This document shows, piece after piece, positions 50,501-63,475 of a DNA stretch of 64,000 nt. The notes under the pieces were generated by a model. The model saw nothing but the letters and a program-made list of their open reading frames with translations. It ran no database searches and was not told where the DNA came from. The stretch's first letter is position 1, and each line of letters begins with the position of its first letter. The stretch is from Dreissena polymorpha. Taxonomy: Eukaryota; Mollusca; Bivalvia; Myida; Dreissenidae. Made by a program: the position numbers and the translations under genes. The DNA is taken from assembly GCF_020536995.1 (NCBI RefSeq), contig NC_068356.1, positions 26,160,472-26,224,471 on the forward strand, written 5' to 3'.

Positions 50501-52870
50501 CTATACATAACAGTTTCAAAGTAAGAGTTGCATTTGATGTCATGAATTTTAATTATTACATACATTTCGGTACACTATTTCTTTTAATGTATTATGTTTC
50601 TCTAAATTTATATGATTATTACACAGCTGTTTAATTGAATAGCAGTCGAAAAAATAAAAATATCACAGGAAAGTGAGTGGTATGTATAGTAAATATAGAA
50701 TATTGATATCATCTCGACCGAAGGCCAAAGTTGACACTATTCTTTAAGAGGACAATATGTACTCTAGCCTGAAGTATGATAAGGACTTTTATTTTGTTAT
50801 ATTGAACAAACATTTTGTAAATTATTGGCTTTTCTCTTTTCACCTCAAAACAACAACAACAACAAAAAACAACCACAGTCATAAGTTCAGTTGAAAACCA
50901 TAAGCACACCCTGATTTTTGACGCTCGACAATATTTACCTGGCACTCGTGAACTACGCTAGAATATACTAACACACGTGCAGTGTGTCATTTTGCTTAGT
51001 TTTTGCGCGTTTCGAGTTGATTGAGTACACAGTATTTAACTCAAAGACGTACGCTTCGACCGATTTCCATTGCCTCCAGCACGGCCATATATTAATTGTT
51101 AATGTTAACGCGCGAGATATATAAACGAGTATAGCTTTATCGGGGCCCATATTCACCAAATCATTCGTAGGCTCAATTATTTAAATTACAGATATAACAT
51201 ATAGCATTTGAATATATACAGGCTGCAAATACTATTTATGTCATACAAAATTGTACTAAATGGATAAAAGGTGTTAAGAGAAGTGCTTTTTTAACCAATT
51301 TATTTCAAGATAACAAACAAATTTATAAATGATAAGCAAAGAAACACAATCATATAATGCAATCAGATATATGAATCAAGTATACAACAAATCTTAAGTA
51401 ATATCAATAGATTGTTGTAAATTTCTATAAGAAAATGTCTACTTTCTTGTATGTAATATGGTCTTAGGGGTGTAAATATTACGTTTGTTAAAACAATTCG
51501 CAGGCAAGACCATAATATTTTTTGGAGATTACATAGCACTGAAATACATGTTGTGTTGAAAAGAAGAAATACGAAAAAATATAAGAAAAAGACATCGCAA
51601 AGCGTGTGTACACAAAAAAAATAATATGAGTTCTACTACCAGACAAATTGCATAAAGAATCCTTTGCTAAAACAAGTTAAAGGCAAGAGATAATAAACTT
51701 TAAAGAACATAGTTTTTTCTCTTCGAATCAGGTTAATTTAAAGTACACAATTTGTTATCTCGTTGAATCAGGTTCACACTTTTAAAATTACACATGTGAT
51801 TTTGTGTTGGAAAGAAATAAAGCAAAAGGAATGCAAAAAAAACAACACCAACAACGACACATTACCAGTGTGTGTGGGCAAAAAGTAATTATGCATTATA
51901 ATAACTGATTAAAAGGACATAGAGAAACACAAATATCAAATACATTTTGCAGTTAAGATCGACACAAAAGTGTACATTGAAATAACGGATAAACAAGGTA
52001 TAGAGAAACAATAATATTTGTATACTTTGATACTTGATGGTTCTTAGGTTCTACATTTATTTGTAAATTGGTGGTACGATGTAACTAGCATTTGTATTAG
52101 GTTAAAAAAATACAACAATCCTAAAATTAGAATTTTACGTTTGTCAGATAATTGCATGATACAATGCCGATTCACTGCGCGAGGATTCTTTTTTTTTTTA
52201 AATTTATATTTTCTTAAATTCTTTTATTCATAGTTTGTATATTTCTTGGCTAACTTTGTATATGTCTTGTCAAATTCAACATGTGTATCAGTTTATCGTT
52301 GTGTTATGTGTTAATAAACCATACAATTAATTACTAGAGAACGTAGTTTGGCGTATTTAGAGTATTGATTATAACTTACGAGTTTGCAGATAACAAGTAT
52401 GATTGAAATGAAGGCGTGGGATTAATTCGATAAATTGCATACCAACTGGTTTTCTGTTATTAAGCTATCATGTGTCGCAAACATTTATTAATATTTCAAT
52501 ATGGTTAAATGTAACATTTTGATAATCACATCTGAATGTAAAAATAATGACGGCACCTAAAATTGATTCTACATCGGTGTTTTTTTCGGGTATCGTTTAT
52601 GTATTAATTCACGAATACAAAATCGCTGAACACAATTTAATTTCAATCAAGTTATACGATTGACTTTAATGTCACCATATTCCTGTAGTTTTATTTCGTA
52701 CATCAAGCAGTCGAAAAAGCGCTATTACGAAATGGGTGTCAATTAGTGCGGATTACAATTGTGTAAGTATACACAAAATATTGAAACATTAAAAATTATA
52801 TCGTCATCGTGTACATACGAAAACATTCGCATACATCTAAATTATCAGAACCTTAAATGTGGTCAAGAAG
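47515..52870. repeat. Copy 1 of an old tandem duplication of about 5.3 kb
   Basis: Ordered anchors with the next unit: ATGTCTTGGTAA near 47584/52950; AGGTCTGCAATTTGCATACT near 47724/53078; TTTCCGGTATTGA near 48120/53463; TGATTCATTACTTCGATGTT near 48432/53790; GAATGATCATAAGT near 48822/54154; ACAATACTATAACCATGTGT near 49332/54686; ACAGTTTCAAAGTAAGAGTT near 50509/56551; AACTTACGAGTTNGC near 52373/57962; TAGTGCGGA near 52745/58313. No protein gene is supported in it. Confidence 0.87.
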
Positions 52871-52874
52871 ACAT

Positions 52875-55800
52875 ACTTAATGAGCTGATTTTTTGTGCGG
52901 TATGTTGTTCCAAGTGTGTATGATATGCATTCGTCCAATATTTAAGACATGTCTTGGTAAAACATTCGTTAGAAAGTGTCAGTGGGATCATTAACGCTAT
53001 TAAAAATTGCTCGTTTGTATATTGCCGATGTAGATATACACACATCGATTGCGCTGCCGTTTGTTGCGATTGTATTGAGGTCTGCAATTTGCATACTGCG
53101 ATAACTTGTCTGTCAATATGGCGTGGAACATTTACGGGAACATTCAGATTTAATCAGGACATGCTGTACTGACAATTTGTTTAGTTTACTGTTTATGTGG
53201 GAAAGTATTTGTTTGCGAATTCATGAAGAAGGTATGCACTTGTTAACTTAATTTCTATTTACTTTTTATATAAGTGTTTAGATATTATGGAAAGTAAAAT
53301 GTGAAGAATACTTATCTATCATTGCCAAAAACCTCCCGCACTACTAAAAACTATGTTTACCTTTCAAACTTAAATCGCATGTGCTTGCTTAGAATGATCT
53401 GTTAAAGTTTTAATAATTAACTTGGATAGTTTAATGTTCTTTTTGTTCGAATGACAATTTCAATTTCCGGTATTGATCCGTTGATGAAACACTTAATCAA
53501 AAGATGATTACGATACAGCGTGATTGACTTGCACCCGATATGCATTGACGATTAAAGGTAACATATTTGCATTATTGCATCCAAGACTGGATAAATACAT
53601 CAATCAGACAATTAATTAACTTCAAAGCACTCAAAGTCTTATTATTTTAACTAATATATGTTTAAAAAGACGGAATATTTGTTTATCTTTATATTTAGCG
53701 CAATTAGATTATATCAGAAAATTGCATTTTGAATTTGGTCCAAGCTCGTTAACTATGTGGTGTAGAGTTGGTTTAATAATTGTTGTATTGATTCATTACT
53801 TCGATGTTCCTAAACAGTATAATAAATTACAGTCATAATTGAGAACTTTACTGTTTGAAGACACATCAAATAGAACAGTCGTTATTTTGCGCACACCAAA
53901 TGCCTGTTGTTGTTTTATTTCAGTCAAGTGTTTGGCAGTGCTTATTTTAAAAAGGTATGCAATTGGCAAATAAACATGTTAGTTATATGCCATATATTAT
54001 GCGCTGATTCTACCTTAATTGCTGCTTTTAACAGCTGTCTGGGCACTTCAGGTATGTTTTCATATATTTAACAATCAGCAGATTAATTATACTTACAATA
54101 CAATAATTGTTAAAGCAAAAACGGACTTACATGCGATTTCGATCAAGCGGGTGAATGATCATAAGTGCCGGCGCCATTTTGTGCAGCTGTTATATATTTA
54201 TATTATATCTATGTGTTGAAAGGTAAAGCATTATGGTAGAATAGTTTGTATCAAGCATTGATTATTGACCTGGTATACTGTTTCTAAATAATTGTGTAAA
54301 TTAACTGAAACTATTGGTATATACGTCGTGATATTTTAAGTTTTAGACAGGTAAATGTTGAACTTGACAGTTTATATAAATTTCGAATGTTTGCACTTCA
54401 GATATTTAAACTTGGATCTTGCTATGTACTAGTTATTTCGAAATGTTGCCCCTTATACTAAAATACTGAAATCGTAAAAGTCTTTCATTAGAGGTGAATA
54501 TGTATTGCATTTTAGTGTTAATATATTATCAAACAGTATTTCTGCTTTTTTTTCGTGAAACTAAATAGGAAGTTAAACGGATGGTGGAATTAATGCTTAT
54601 TTCAATATCATAAAATACTGATTTACATTGCTATTGTATATGTAAGCACAATTTACACAGGGAATAACCTTCCCTTAACAAAAGACAATACTATAACCAT
54701 GTGTGCAATGAATCTTTTTAACAATCTCTGGTGATCATTGGGCATACATGAGTGCTCATACTACCTTGTTAACATACAAATAACGGCACACCCAGTTGAA
54801 TGTGTTTTGTAATTGTTTATTTTATTTCTTAAATATAAATATTGATGAACAAAAATAAACTAAATCTTATATTGAAAAAGTGGTATTTGACGCACCTGGA
54901 TTAAAGAACACCACCACTGACAAACGATACAAACGTATGTAATATTCGTATTCGTCACCTGATTCGATAATAGGTGGTTATCCTTATGAGGTTTATAAAA
55001 TAAAAAATGGAATTTGTATCGATGCTTATAACATTTCGCATACAAGAAAGAACAAAATACAGATCATAATAATATATAGTAAATTTGCTTTCAAAGCAAT
55101 AATACGATGTTTAGAATTTAACAAGCACATATGTTTTGTTTCATTCATTTTACTGCCATGGCAAATATGGATATAAGGGCTTCATTTTAGCTTTATCTGG
55201 GCTTGCCTATTAAGGTTTACCCACACGGACGCATGTAGATCCATTATGGGCGTATTCTATGGATAAGCTCTTCTGACGAACAGTGCGTAAACTAGTATGA
55301 CATATGTAATTAATTGTTTATAAGAATACATGTTTAATTTATGTTAAAACATGTTCGTTTTCTATATAGAATATAGTAAAAGATCAGATGAACTAGTTTT
55401 GTGATAAGTATGTGCTTAATCAAAGGCATTAAGGGTGTTTAAATTATGTTTAATTTGTTAAGCGTGTTTTAGCGTGGTAATTTAAGATATTTTAAGGGAG
55501 TGGTTCATACCCAGCGTGTTATAAAATGACATACAAACTTAGCATAAGACATTGCAAACAATATGTAAGAATGTATCAATGCAAAAATTACCATATAAAT
55601 TGTGGAAGGTAAATAAGTTAAACGAAAATAATTCGATATTTTGAGTCGTTATTTTTAGTAATTTAGTATTTAAGTAAGTTCACATTATGGTTAAATTGTT
55701 TAAATGTGTACATCTTAAAAGGTCAATGTGTAAAGGTATGCTGATTTTACATAGGGGCTTTAGTGTGTTTTGTTCAAATTACTGTCAATGAGATAAGTAT

Positions 55801-58350
55801 ATTTATAAGCATAAATTACAATTATTCTTAAGATAACTATGCATAAGCATCTATAAAGAATATAGACAACAATAAAGTTTATTTTCAGAAACATGATCGT
55901 TATGCTTGCAAAATCACAAACTGAATGTCATACTAAGGTTAACACTATTCTTATGCAGCAGATTCGCAGTTTACCTCTTGTCTTTGAGCCAACTGACATG
56001 TTTTTCTTTCCATTGTTGACATCCGTGAGCCAAATCTAAAAAAAAAATACTTTTCTTTAAAAATTAACATCATGTTTTGGTGCGAATAGTGTTAATGTTG
56101 GCGTATTTAATATACAACCGTAGTTATGAATTTAATATATGCAATGTGCTTGAATCCGGTAAAGCATTATGCCGTTTACACAATTATAAAAACATGTTGG
56201 TCTTGCAATATGTAAAGAGTCGTTTCGTAAAGAAGATATTATATATAACTCAGCAGTACGACAACGATTTATCTCCGATTTATCTTGTGTACATAACTAG
56301 GAGCAATGCCCATTAATAATTTAATTTACGTGTTACACGATGTTTCGCACATTTTAATTATTATGTACATTAACATCCACTTTGAAAAATATATTGCGTC
56401 TTATTTGTGTTTTCTTAAAACCTAACTTTGAAGTATGTAGTAAATTATGAAATGTAGAACTTTGATATCCACATGTTGTTGTTTCAGGAAAGATAAGGTG
56501 ATGAAGACACATTGGGAAGGCTTCTGGCAACTCCTTCGCCGCTAAACACAACAGTTTCAAAGTAAGAGTTGCGTTTAATGTCATACGTTTTAATTTTACA
56601 TTCATTTCTAGCCACTAATTTATTTTAAAATGTATTATGTTACTATGATTTCTTATGGTTATGACAAAGGTATGTTTTCAATTGGAAAGCAGTCAAATAT
56701 ATAGGCAAGTGAGAGGTCTAATAAATATAGAATATGGATGCCTACCTAGCTCGAAGACCGATATTGACATTATTCGTTAAGGGGACATGTACTTTAGCCG
56801 GAAGTATGCTTATGATATTTATTTTTTATTAAAAAAAAATTCTGTAAATTACTGACTTTTCTCTTATCCTGTAAAAAACAAAAACAAAAATCACTAACAG
56901 TAATAAGTGCAGAGTTAATTGGAAAACCAAACGCACATCTCGATAATTGAAGCCCGATATCATTAACCTAGCACTCGTTAACTCCGCTTGCATATATTAA
57001 CACGCTTGCATTGTGTATTATATTTACAATCAAATGTGTTAGGTACTAGCGTTTTAACGAAATTATTTTTCACAGCATACCTTTGTGGTATTAATATCGA
57101 AATGATGGAATATACAACACATGGTTATTACGATAAGCGGTGACTTACGTCGGACTAACTTATTTGCATTGATAAAAAAGTATCGAGTCAATGTAAATAA
57201 ACACTCATTGAAGTTGTGTGACAGCCAAAGCAAAAGTGTGCTTAAACAGAGGTGAACTCAAAATGTTCCTAAAATAAATATAATTAACATTTCTTAGTTT
57301 TTTATTGAATAATAAACCAACACTGAAGTGGTGTTTATTAATTATAATACATGTATTGTCTAATCTTCAAACCTCATGGATCATATGTGTAACCATTTTT
57401 CCGCATTTTAGGTCGGACAACACATGTCCCTCGTCATATTTTAGAATCGAAATAACCTTTAGTTAATTATATTGTACGCATTGCAATTTAACAAATGCCA
57501 TCGATTATATGTTTTGGTAGAACACCGCCTTCATATGAACGTATGACATTCGAGTACTTCAACGTTTGTATCACTTATGAGAGAGAGAGAGAGATGAAAA
57601 AAGTAAACAATCGCACATAGAAGCCTTTTTGCAGATATATTTGCAAATGACTGACATGTTCAATATCAAGAGGAGACTGTTTGCCGTACAAAATGCATAA
57701 TATTTGTTTTAGTCTAGTGATTACATATGTGTCAAGTGGCTAATAAATAGACAAAACATTAGAACATGTAGGTAAAATAAGTGTTTATGATTTATTTAAT
57801 TTCAGAGATATCCAACATATAAAATGACATACAAAGTACAAGTCGTACCATTTATTCAAATTCAGCATACGTTAGTTTCTCTTCTTGTTACGTGCGTGTC
57901 AATTTAACATTTCATTAAGTTCTTAGATGCTATAGTTTGTTTTCGCTATGGTATTTATTTTAACTTACGAGTTAGCGGATACCAAGTTTTATTTCTATGA
58001 TGGAGTGGGATTTATTCGATAACTTGTATACCTAATTATTTTCTATTATTAAGCTATAATGGATTGCCATCGTTTTCAACATTTAAAAAGGGTTAAATGT
58101 TTCAATTTTATCATAACATTTCAACTTCGAAATAATGAGGTCATTAAATATTTATGTTCTTCGGGTATTGTATAAATCGATGCATAAACATTATCTGAAA
58201 GAAACAAACCTTAAACATGTTTTACGATTGACTAAAATAACCACTTATTCCTGTAGTTTTAAGTTGTACAATAGACAGTCAACGAAGCTCTATTACGAAA
58301 CGTGTGTTAACTAGTGCGGAATAAAATTGTGTAAGTGTACAACAAAATTT
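52875..58350. repeat. Copy 2 of the old tandem duplication of about 5.3 kb
   Basis: Head-to-tail partner of 47515-52870. It carries about 750 bp (55310-56055) not matched in copy 1, while copy 1 has non-matching DNA at about 51180-52360 opposite 57010-57940. The pattern of well-kept islands in strongly diverged DNA is uneven. No protein gene is supported. Confidence 0.87.
57579..57594. repeat. (GA)n microsatellite
   Basis: An uninterrupted run of eight GA dinucleotides. Confidence 0.85.
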
Positions 58351-58930
58351 TTATTGTTGAAAAGAAATACTGTCATGCTTATTTGTTCGTTGACAAAGTT
58401 ACTTTTTGATATTTTTTTCCATTTTGATGATTGGTTGAAAATATGAAACAAATATGAACACAAGCTTTTAGCGCCTCATTCTGGTAATCCGATGATATCT
58501 GTTCAAGCATAATGTAAAGCTTGGCAATATATCTTTATCTATTTCATCAGTTGTCCTGCTTACAAGCGTAAGGTAAGATCCAACATTGAGATAAGATAGA
58601 CGTATCGATGTGAATTGTTTTTGTCTACAAGAAAATTAAATGTCTGTTCACCGCCCGTGACGTTATGGTAAGATATGGACGATTCTGTTTGTCTGGCAAA
58701 CTAATCAAGAACATTCGTACAGTTAATTAAATAGTATCAAACTGTGTTCTTTTGTGTCCCGATATTGACACTAAAGTAAATATGATTGAGGCAATATACG
58801 TACGAAGGATTTATCAAGAAGTGGAAGAGTAGACAATTTATCCCTATTACGCTTTTTTATTAGAATGAATTATGCCCAATATTTGGAAATGAAATTATCA
58901 GAGATTAAGCTTACTAATGATTTAATGAAA

Positions 58931-59210
58931 GTTATAGGTACAAAGACAAATGCTGACAATTGATACGTTCATTCATATATACATAAGTTATAGGTACAAA
59001 GACAAGAGCTGACGAATGATACGTTCATTCATATATACAGAAGTTATAGGTACAAAGACAAGTGCTGACGAATGATACGTTCATTCATATATACAGACGT
59101 TATAGGTACAAAGACAAGTACTGACGAATGATACGTTCATTCATATATACATAAGTAATAGATACAAAGACAAATGCTGACGAATGATACGTTCGTTCCT
59201 ATGTACATAT
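58931..59210. repeat. Five-copy 56-bp tandem repeat
   Basis: Units start at 58931, 58987, 59043, 59099 and 59155, an exact 56-bp step. The core is GTTATAGGTACAAAGACAAG, then TGCTGACGAATGATACGTTC and ATTCATATATACA. The outermost units are the most diverged. Confidence 0.96.
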
Positions 59211-61581
59211 AATATTCACCCGAGGCTTAAAAAAGAATACATTCTTAAAAGTAGCAATATGTAACCAACCTTATTTCGCTGAAAAAAAAACACTATAAGT
59301 TATATAAAATTCCGACGACTGTCTTATTTAGTATAGTTTAAATAATATGTGTTTTTGTACATCTTTATTCAATTCATCTAACGATTAAAGTCTTTAAAAT
59401 GCACGTATTCGACAACATATGCGCCTTCAAATTGACGTTATATCACTTATATTGAATTTGCAGTCAAATACTGTGAATAGATGTAACATTTTAAGTATAA
59501 GTAATTCCAGATAGTGTCCATGTTTTCGTACAATTGTGTGCAAATATGTAAATGATATAAACCTATTTCGTATTTGTTCGCTTTGTTTTTATGGCCCATT
59601 AGACTTTTCTCATTTCTCCTTAAAGCTGAAAACAAAATACGGCCGGATGAAAATTTTCACAGGTCATTATTACTCTTTACACGACCTTTACTCTTCGAAG
59701 GTGACACGTTAGCTAGTGAGTTAACATAATTGAAAGAAGAAATTCATATTAATGACCGGTTAAAGTTGACAAGCCTTGGCCAAGCTTAAAAGTCATTCTC
59801 TAAGTCAGAACTGAAAAATAATATCAATTTTAATGCGCATGTTAGAAAGAAATTATAAGCACGGCAGCAGCAAAACAATATGTACACGGTTTAAAAATTG
59901 CTATTTCAATGTTTGTCACGCTATTAAGAAAATAGCTTTTACGTTGGTTTGATTATATATGTGTTTTAACACATTTTGCTGTTTGCTTTTTTATTCTTTC
60001 CTGCTTGCTTACTCAAATATAATATAAAGCTTCAAAAGATGAAGTACAATGAGATACAAATCTTTTGATCCACATTGCTTTAATAAAGCTTTTTATAATG
60101 GGTAATTTTATAGGGTTATCTAACGCGGCACAATAAAACTGTTTTATGCCAATAGCTCATCATATCATCAGTGGCAGATCTCATTCTTTGATATTATTTG
60201 AAACTGTATTTAATCCAGTGTTAATTATTGCGTTAAAAAGTTGTTTTTCTTATACATCAAACTAATAAAAATGTGTTGTAATTACTACAACTAAAAATGA
60301 AATGTAATATATAATTCAATGTAACGATCCCAAAGCGATGATTGTATCATTAAAGTTAATCAGAGTTGGTTGTACCACACGGAAAAAGTCTCATAATAAG
60401 CTTAAATTGTTGAATACAGGCAATTCAATTATGTCTCTGCTATTATTTTCATGGTCAATGATAAGACTGTCTAGTTGTTAACTTATTGCATTCCGATCCG
60501 CGACAAGGTAACACCTCGTGCTAGTACCTAAGTTACAGAACCTATCCTTCATTAGAGCCGAAAAAGATCACACCAAAACTGTATTGATAAACATAAACTA
60601 TTCAATTGGTCGTTTTGAAATAAAACTTGTTTTAATTTTAAATTATATGCACATCTTTTATGTACAATTATTTATCTATCCTTTCAAACGCGAATAAAAA
60701 TAATCTTCGGACTGAATAGCAAACTATTAGTGTTTCCATTAGTCTATGAGTCTGTTGGGAATAATCTTTATATCACACTATATTTAATTATACAAAATTG
60801 TTTATTGATGATTGCATAAAGCATGACCGATATCAACGTTTATATTGGAAACAGAGGAGTGTAATGCATATCAAGAATTGAGGAAATACTCACAAGGGAC
60901 AGTTGAACAGAATTGTTTTTTAGTTGTACACGGATAGTGACAAAATATAGATACGTTGTTTATTATACGATACCAATTATGAAACACTTTAGATTTACCT
61001 TATGCAAAACGTAGTAATGAGAAGCACGAAAATAGCTTACACATTATGTTTAATGTCTAGTTCCTTTTCAGAGGTTTAGATTGCCGACATATAAATGTAA
61101 TAAATTAATGAAATCAGAAAAATATGCACATTTGCGTAACAAAAAGTTACGAGTGAAATATGACAAACTTCTTAGAATTGACCGTTTTGTGTACATTAAA
61201 AATAGACAAACTATTATTTAAATATCGTACAACTTACACACTGTTTGGCTTATTTAAATATGATTTATATTATTATACGCCTTTATTAAATATGGAAGAC
61301 CCATAATAAATAAACTGGATATGATAAGTTTTATAGACGTTATTTTATTAATCGTTAACGGCTATCAATAACATTGCTCAGGAAGTAGTAAATTCCCTCA
61401 ACGTTTCAGTTCTTATATAATCTGACAAGTACATGTATACTGCTTTTCTTAAAAACATGAAATAGAAGACAACTGGTTATTTTGAATGTTTATGATGTAT
61501 TCACTGCATATTAATTAACCAGGGACAGGACAGAAGCGAATGATTAAATTATCTGTTTACATGAAATGACCATGTTTTGAC
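59211..61581. other. Region directly upstream of the GPCR coding exon
   Basis: AT-rich, with no coding signature. It must contain intron sequence if the splice site next to the ATG is used. No first exon or promoter could be fixed by eye. Confidence 0.5.
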
Positions 61582-61613
61582 GTTTTAATTTTACATTAAA
61601 ATGTATATTTCAG
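61582..61613 (+). promoter_or_regulatory. Candidate 3' splice site abutting the GPCR start codon
   Basis: A T-rich tract ends in TATATTTCAG immediately before ATGGCT. This fits an intron in the 5'UTR whose last exon carries the whole coding region. In unspliced RNA an out-of-frame ATG lies 13 bases upstream of the start, another reason to prefer splicing. The upstream exon was not identified. Confidence 0.65.
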
Positions 61614-62855
61614 ATGGCTTCAACAATCGGACCTTCAGACAACTACACAGAAGGTGTTAACGATAACGTGTCCTATGAGGCTATGGGGGAAAACACGTCA
61701 CAAACAAATACAATGGAATTAGATATACAACAGTTTATCGAATTCGAAGCCTATGTGCGCATTATAATCCCTATCATTTTTGGACTGATTGTTTTGCTGG
61801 GGCTGATTGGAAACTCATTAGTGATTTTTGTTATATTAAAAAATCAACAAATGCGCAGCACTACAAACATTTTAATATTGAATCTGGCTATAGCAGATCT
61901 GTGTTTTATCATATTTTGTGTTCCATTTACCGGCACTGCGTATGTACTTACTATTTGGCCTTTTGGAACTGCTTGGTGCAAAATTGTACAGTATGTAATT
62001 TATGTATGTGCGTATGCTAGTGTCTATACACTTGTTCTTATGTCCTTAGATCGGTATTTGGCAGTTGTTCATCCAATTTATTCAATGTCTTACAGAACAC
62101 AGTGGAACACAATTTGGATCATTATTGCACTATGGGTTATCATTCTAGGTGGGCATGTACCACTTCTTCTTCACAATGATGTGGTTTCTTATGTATACAA
62201 CAATGAAAGCAGATCGGCGTGTCTTAACGAAGAAACAATTGCCAGTCCTTACTCTGCGAAAGTATTTTATGGATCGTTTTTTGCTTTTGGGTATGTTCTA
62301 CCATTGTCATTGACATGTGTATTGTATGGATTTATGCTTAAACGCTTGTTGTACGGGGTTGTTCCTGGTGGATCACAAAGAGCAGAAAGCATTCGTTCGA
62401 AGAAACGAGTCACAAAGATGGTGGTGATTGTCGTTGTCATATTCGCTCTCTGTTGGTTGCCGATACAAATTGTGTTTATGATTCAACACTTCGGCAATTT
62501 TAACGACAGCGTAACTTTTGTGGCCATTCAGATGGTCTCAAACGGCCTTGCCTATATGAATTCCTGTGTAAATCCTATTCTGTACGCGTTTCTGTCCGAC
62601 AACTTCCGGCGCAGTTTCCGGAAAATTCTATGTTGTGGCTATGGTCAATATACGAAGTTTGAGTACGAGAGGACGAATGTTAAAATGGAAAAGGCAGAAA
62701 GGACAACGATACCTCCCCCAGCTTCCAAACATCAAGGCCCGTCTACATCACCATCGACCTGTACCGGCATATCTACGACGTCGTTGCATACATACTACAA
62801 TAATGGGGAGAATAACCAACACACTGTTAACCATTGCACTCAAACAGAAGTTTAA
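61614..62855 (+). CDS. AstAR: Allatostatin-A/galanin-type neuropeptide GPCR (molluscan buccalin-receptor-like)
   Basis: This 413-residue class A GPCR is complete from ATG to stop in one exon. Seen: N-glycosylation sites NYT (10), NVS (18) and NTS (27) in the N-terminus; TM1 about 47-75 with GNSLV; TM2 with NLAIAD (90-95); TM3 starting near C122 and ending in DRY (146-148); ECL2 C203, the likely disulphide partner of C122; TM4 about 167-187; TM5 about 217-242; TM6 with CWLP (280-283); TM7 with NPILY (320-324); a CC pair (340-341) suited to palmitoylation; and a Ser/Thr/Pro-rich tail ending in TEV. The TM2-TM3 block (FCVPFTGTAYVL, WPFGTAWCKIVQY, AYASVYTLVLMSLDRYLAVVHP) closely resembles insect allatostatin-A receptors. 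Known for the family: Gi/o-coupled plasma-membrane receptors for FGL-amide peptides; molluscan ligands are buccalins. The ligand is inferred here. The ATG directly follows TTTCAG, a good 3' splice site. Galanin-receptor-like is the main alternative name. Confidence 0.93.
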   Translation: MASTIGPSDNYTEGVNDNVSYEAMGENTSQTNTMELDIQQFIEFEAYVRIIIPIIFGLIVLLGLIGNSLVIFVILKNQQMRSTTNILILNLAIADLCFIIFCVPFTGTAYVLTIWPFGTAWCKIVQYVIYVCAYASVYTLVLMSLDRYLAVVHPIYSMSYRTQWNTIWIIIALWVIILGGHVPLLLHNDVVSYVYNNESRSACLNEETIASPYSAKVFYGSFFAFGYVLPLSLTCVLYGFMLKRLLYGVVPGGSQRAESIRSKKRVTKMVVIVVVIFALCWLPIQIVFMIQHFGNFNDSVTFVAIQMVSNGLAYMNSCVNPILYAFLSDNFRRSFRKILCCGYGQYTKFEYERTNVKMEKAERTTIPPPASKHQGPSTSPSTCTGISTTSLHTYYNNGENNQHTVNHCTQTEV

Positions 62856-63475
62856 TGGATAAAGAGATGTGAGGCGTCTGATTATGAATACATATGTATC
62901 TACAATTTATCATGTAAGAATGTGGATTATGTTACGTTTATTTTATATGTGTAATGATCGCGTTTTCAATTTAAACATATGCGAGTAAGCAGTACATGAC
63001 AAGAATAGTTCTATCAGTTATAAATGTCGATATGTGTTGGTTCACTGAACGAAGGTCAATGAAGATATGTAAAACCGTGCTTATCTGTGTTTGTATATTG
63101 AGTGAATATAAATATAAACCAAACCAGAGATCGATTGCAAATGACCCGCTCGAGACACTGTTCGCACATACACTTGTTAAATTTGTATTAAATTTTGGTA
63201 ATACCTTGCTATATACTAGTATGTTTAAGGCAAGGGAAAACAATCTTCAATGAACTTATAATTACTATTGCGTGAAAGATAATTAACGTAACAGTCTCAA
63301 AAGCCATCATAGTGACATAAGTGTTGTGTTGTATAATTAATAAATGACGCTAACCGAATCGTGCTATGACATAAAACAGTATCCATTTTAAAGTGTAATT
63401 GTGCATTCTTGCATGAGTGTTTGTTTAATTTTTATTGCTACATTTATTATTAATAAAGTGTACATGATTCGCTTT
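62856..63475 (+). other. Likely 3'UTR of the GPCR gene with two AATAAA signals
   Basis: AT-rich non-coding DNA follows the TAA stop. Exact AATAAA hexamers lie at 63339-63344 and 63452-63457, the second followed by a T/G-rich stretch. Either could direct poly(A) addition. The open frames across this stretch show no recognisable protein. Confidence 0.55.

Noticed and set aside
26999-51064. A shared 16-base word GTACGCTTCGACCGAT at 26999 and 51049
   Set aside because: Flanks are unrelated, and one 16-base match in a 64-kb window is not unexpected.
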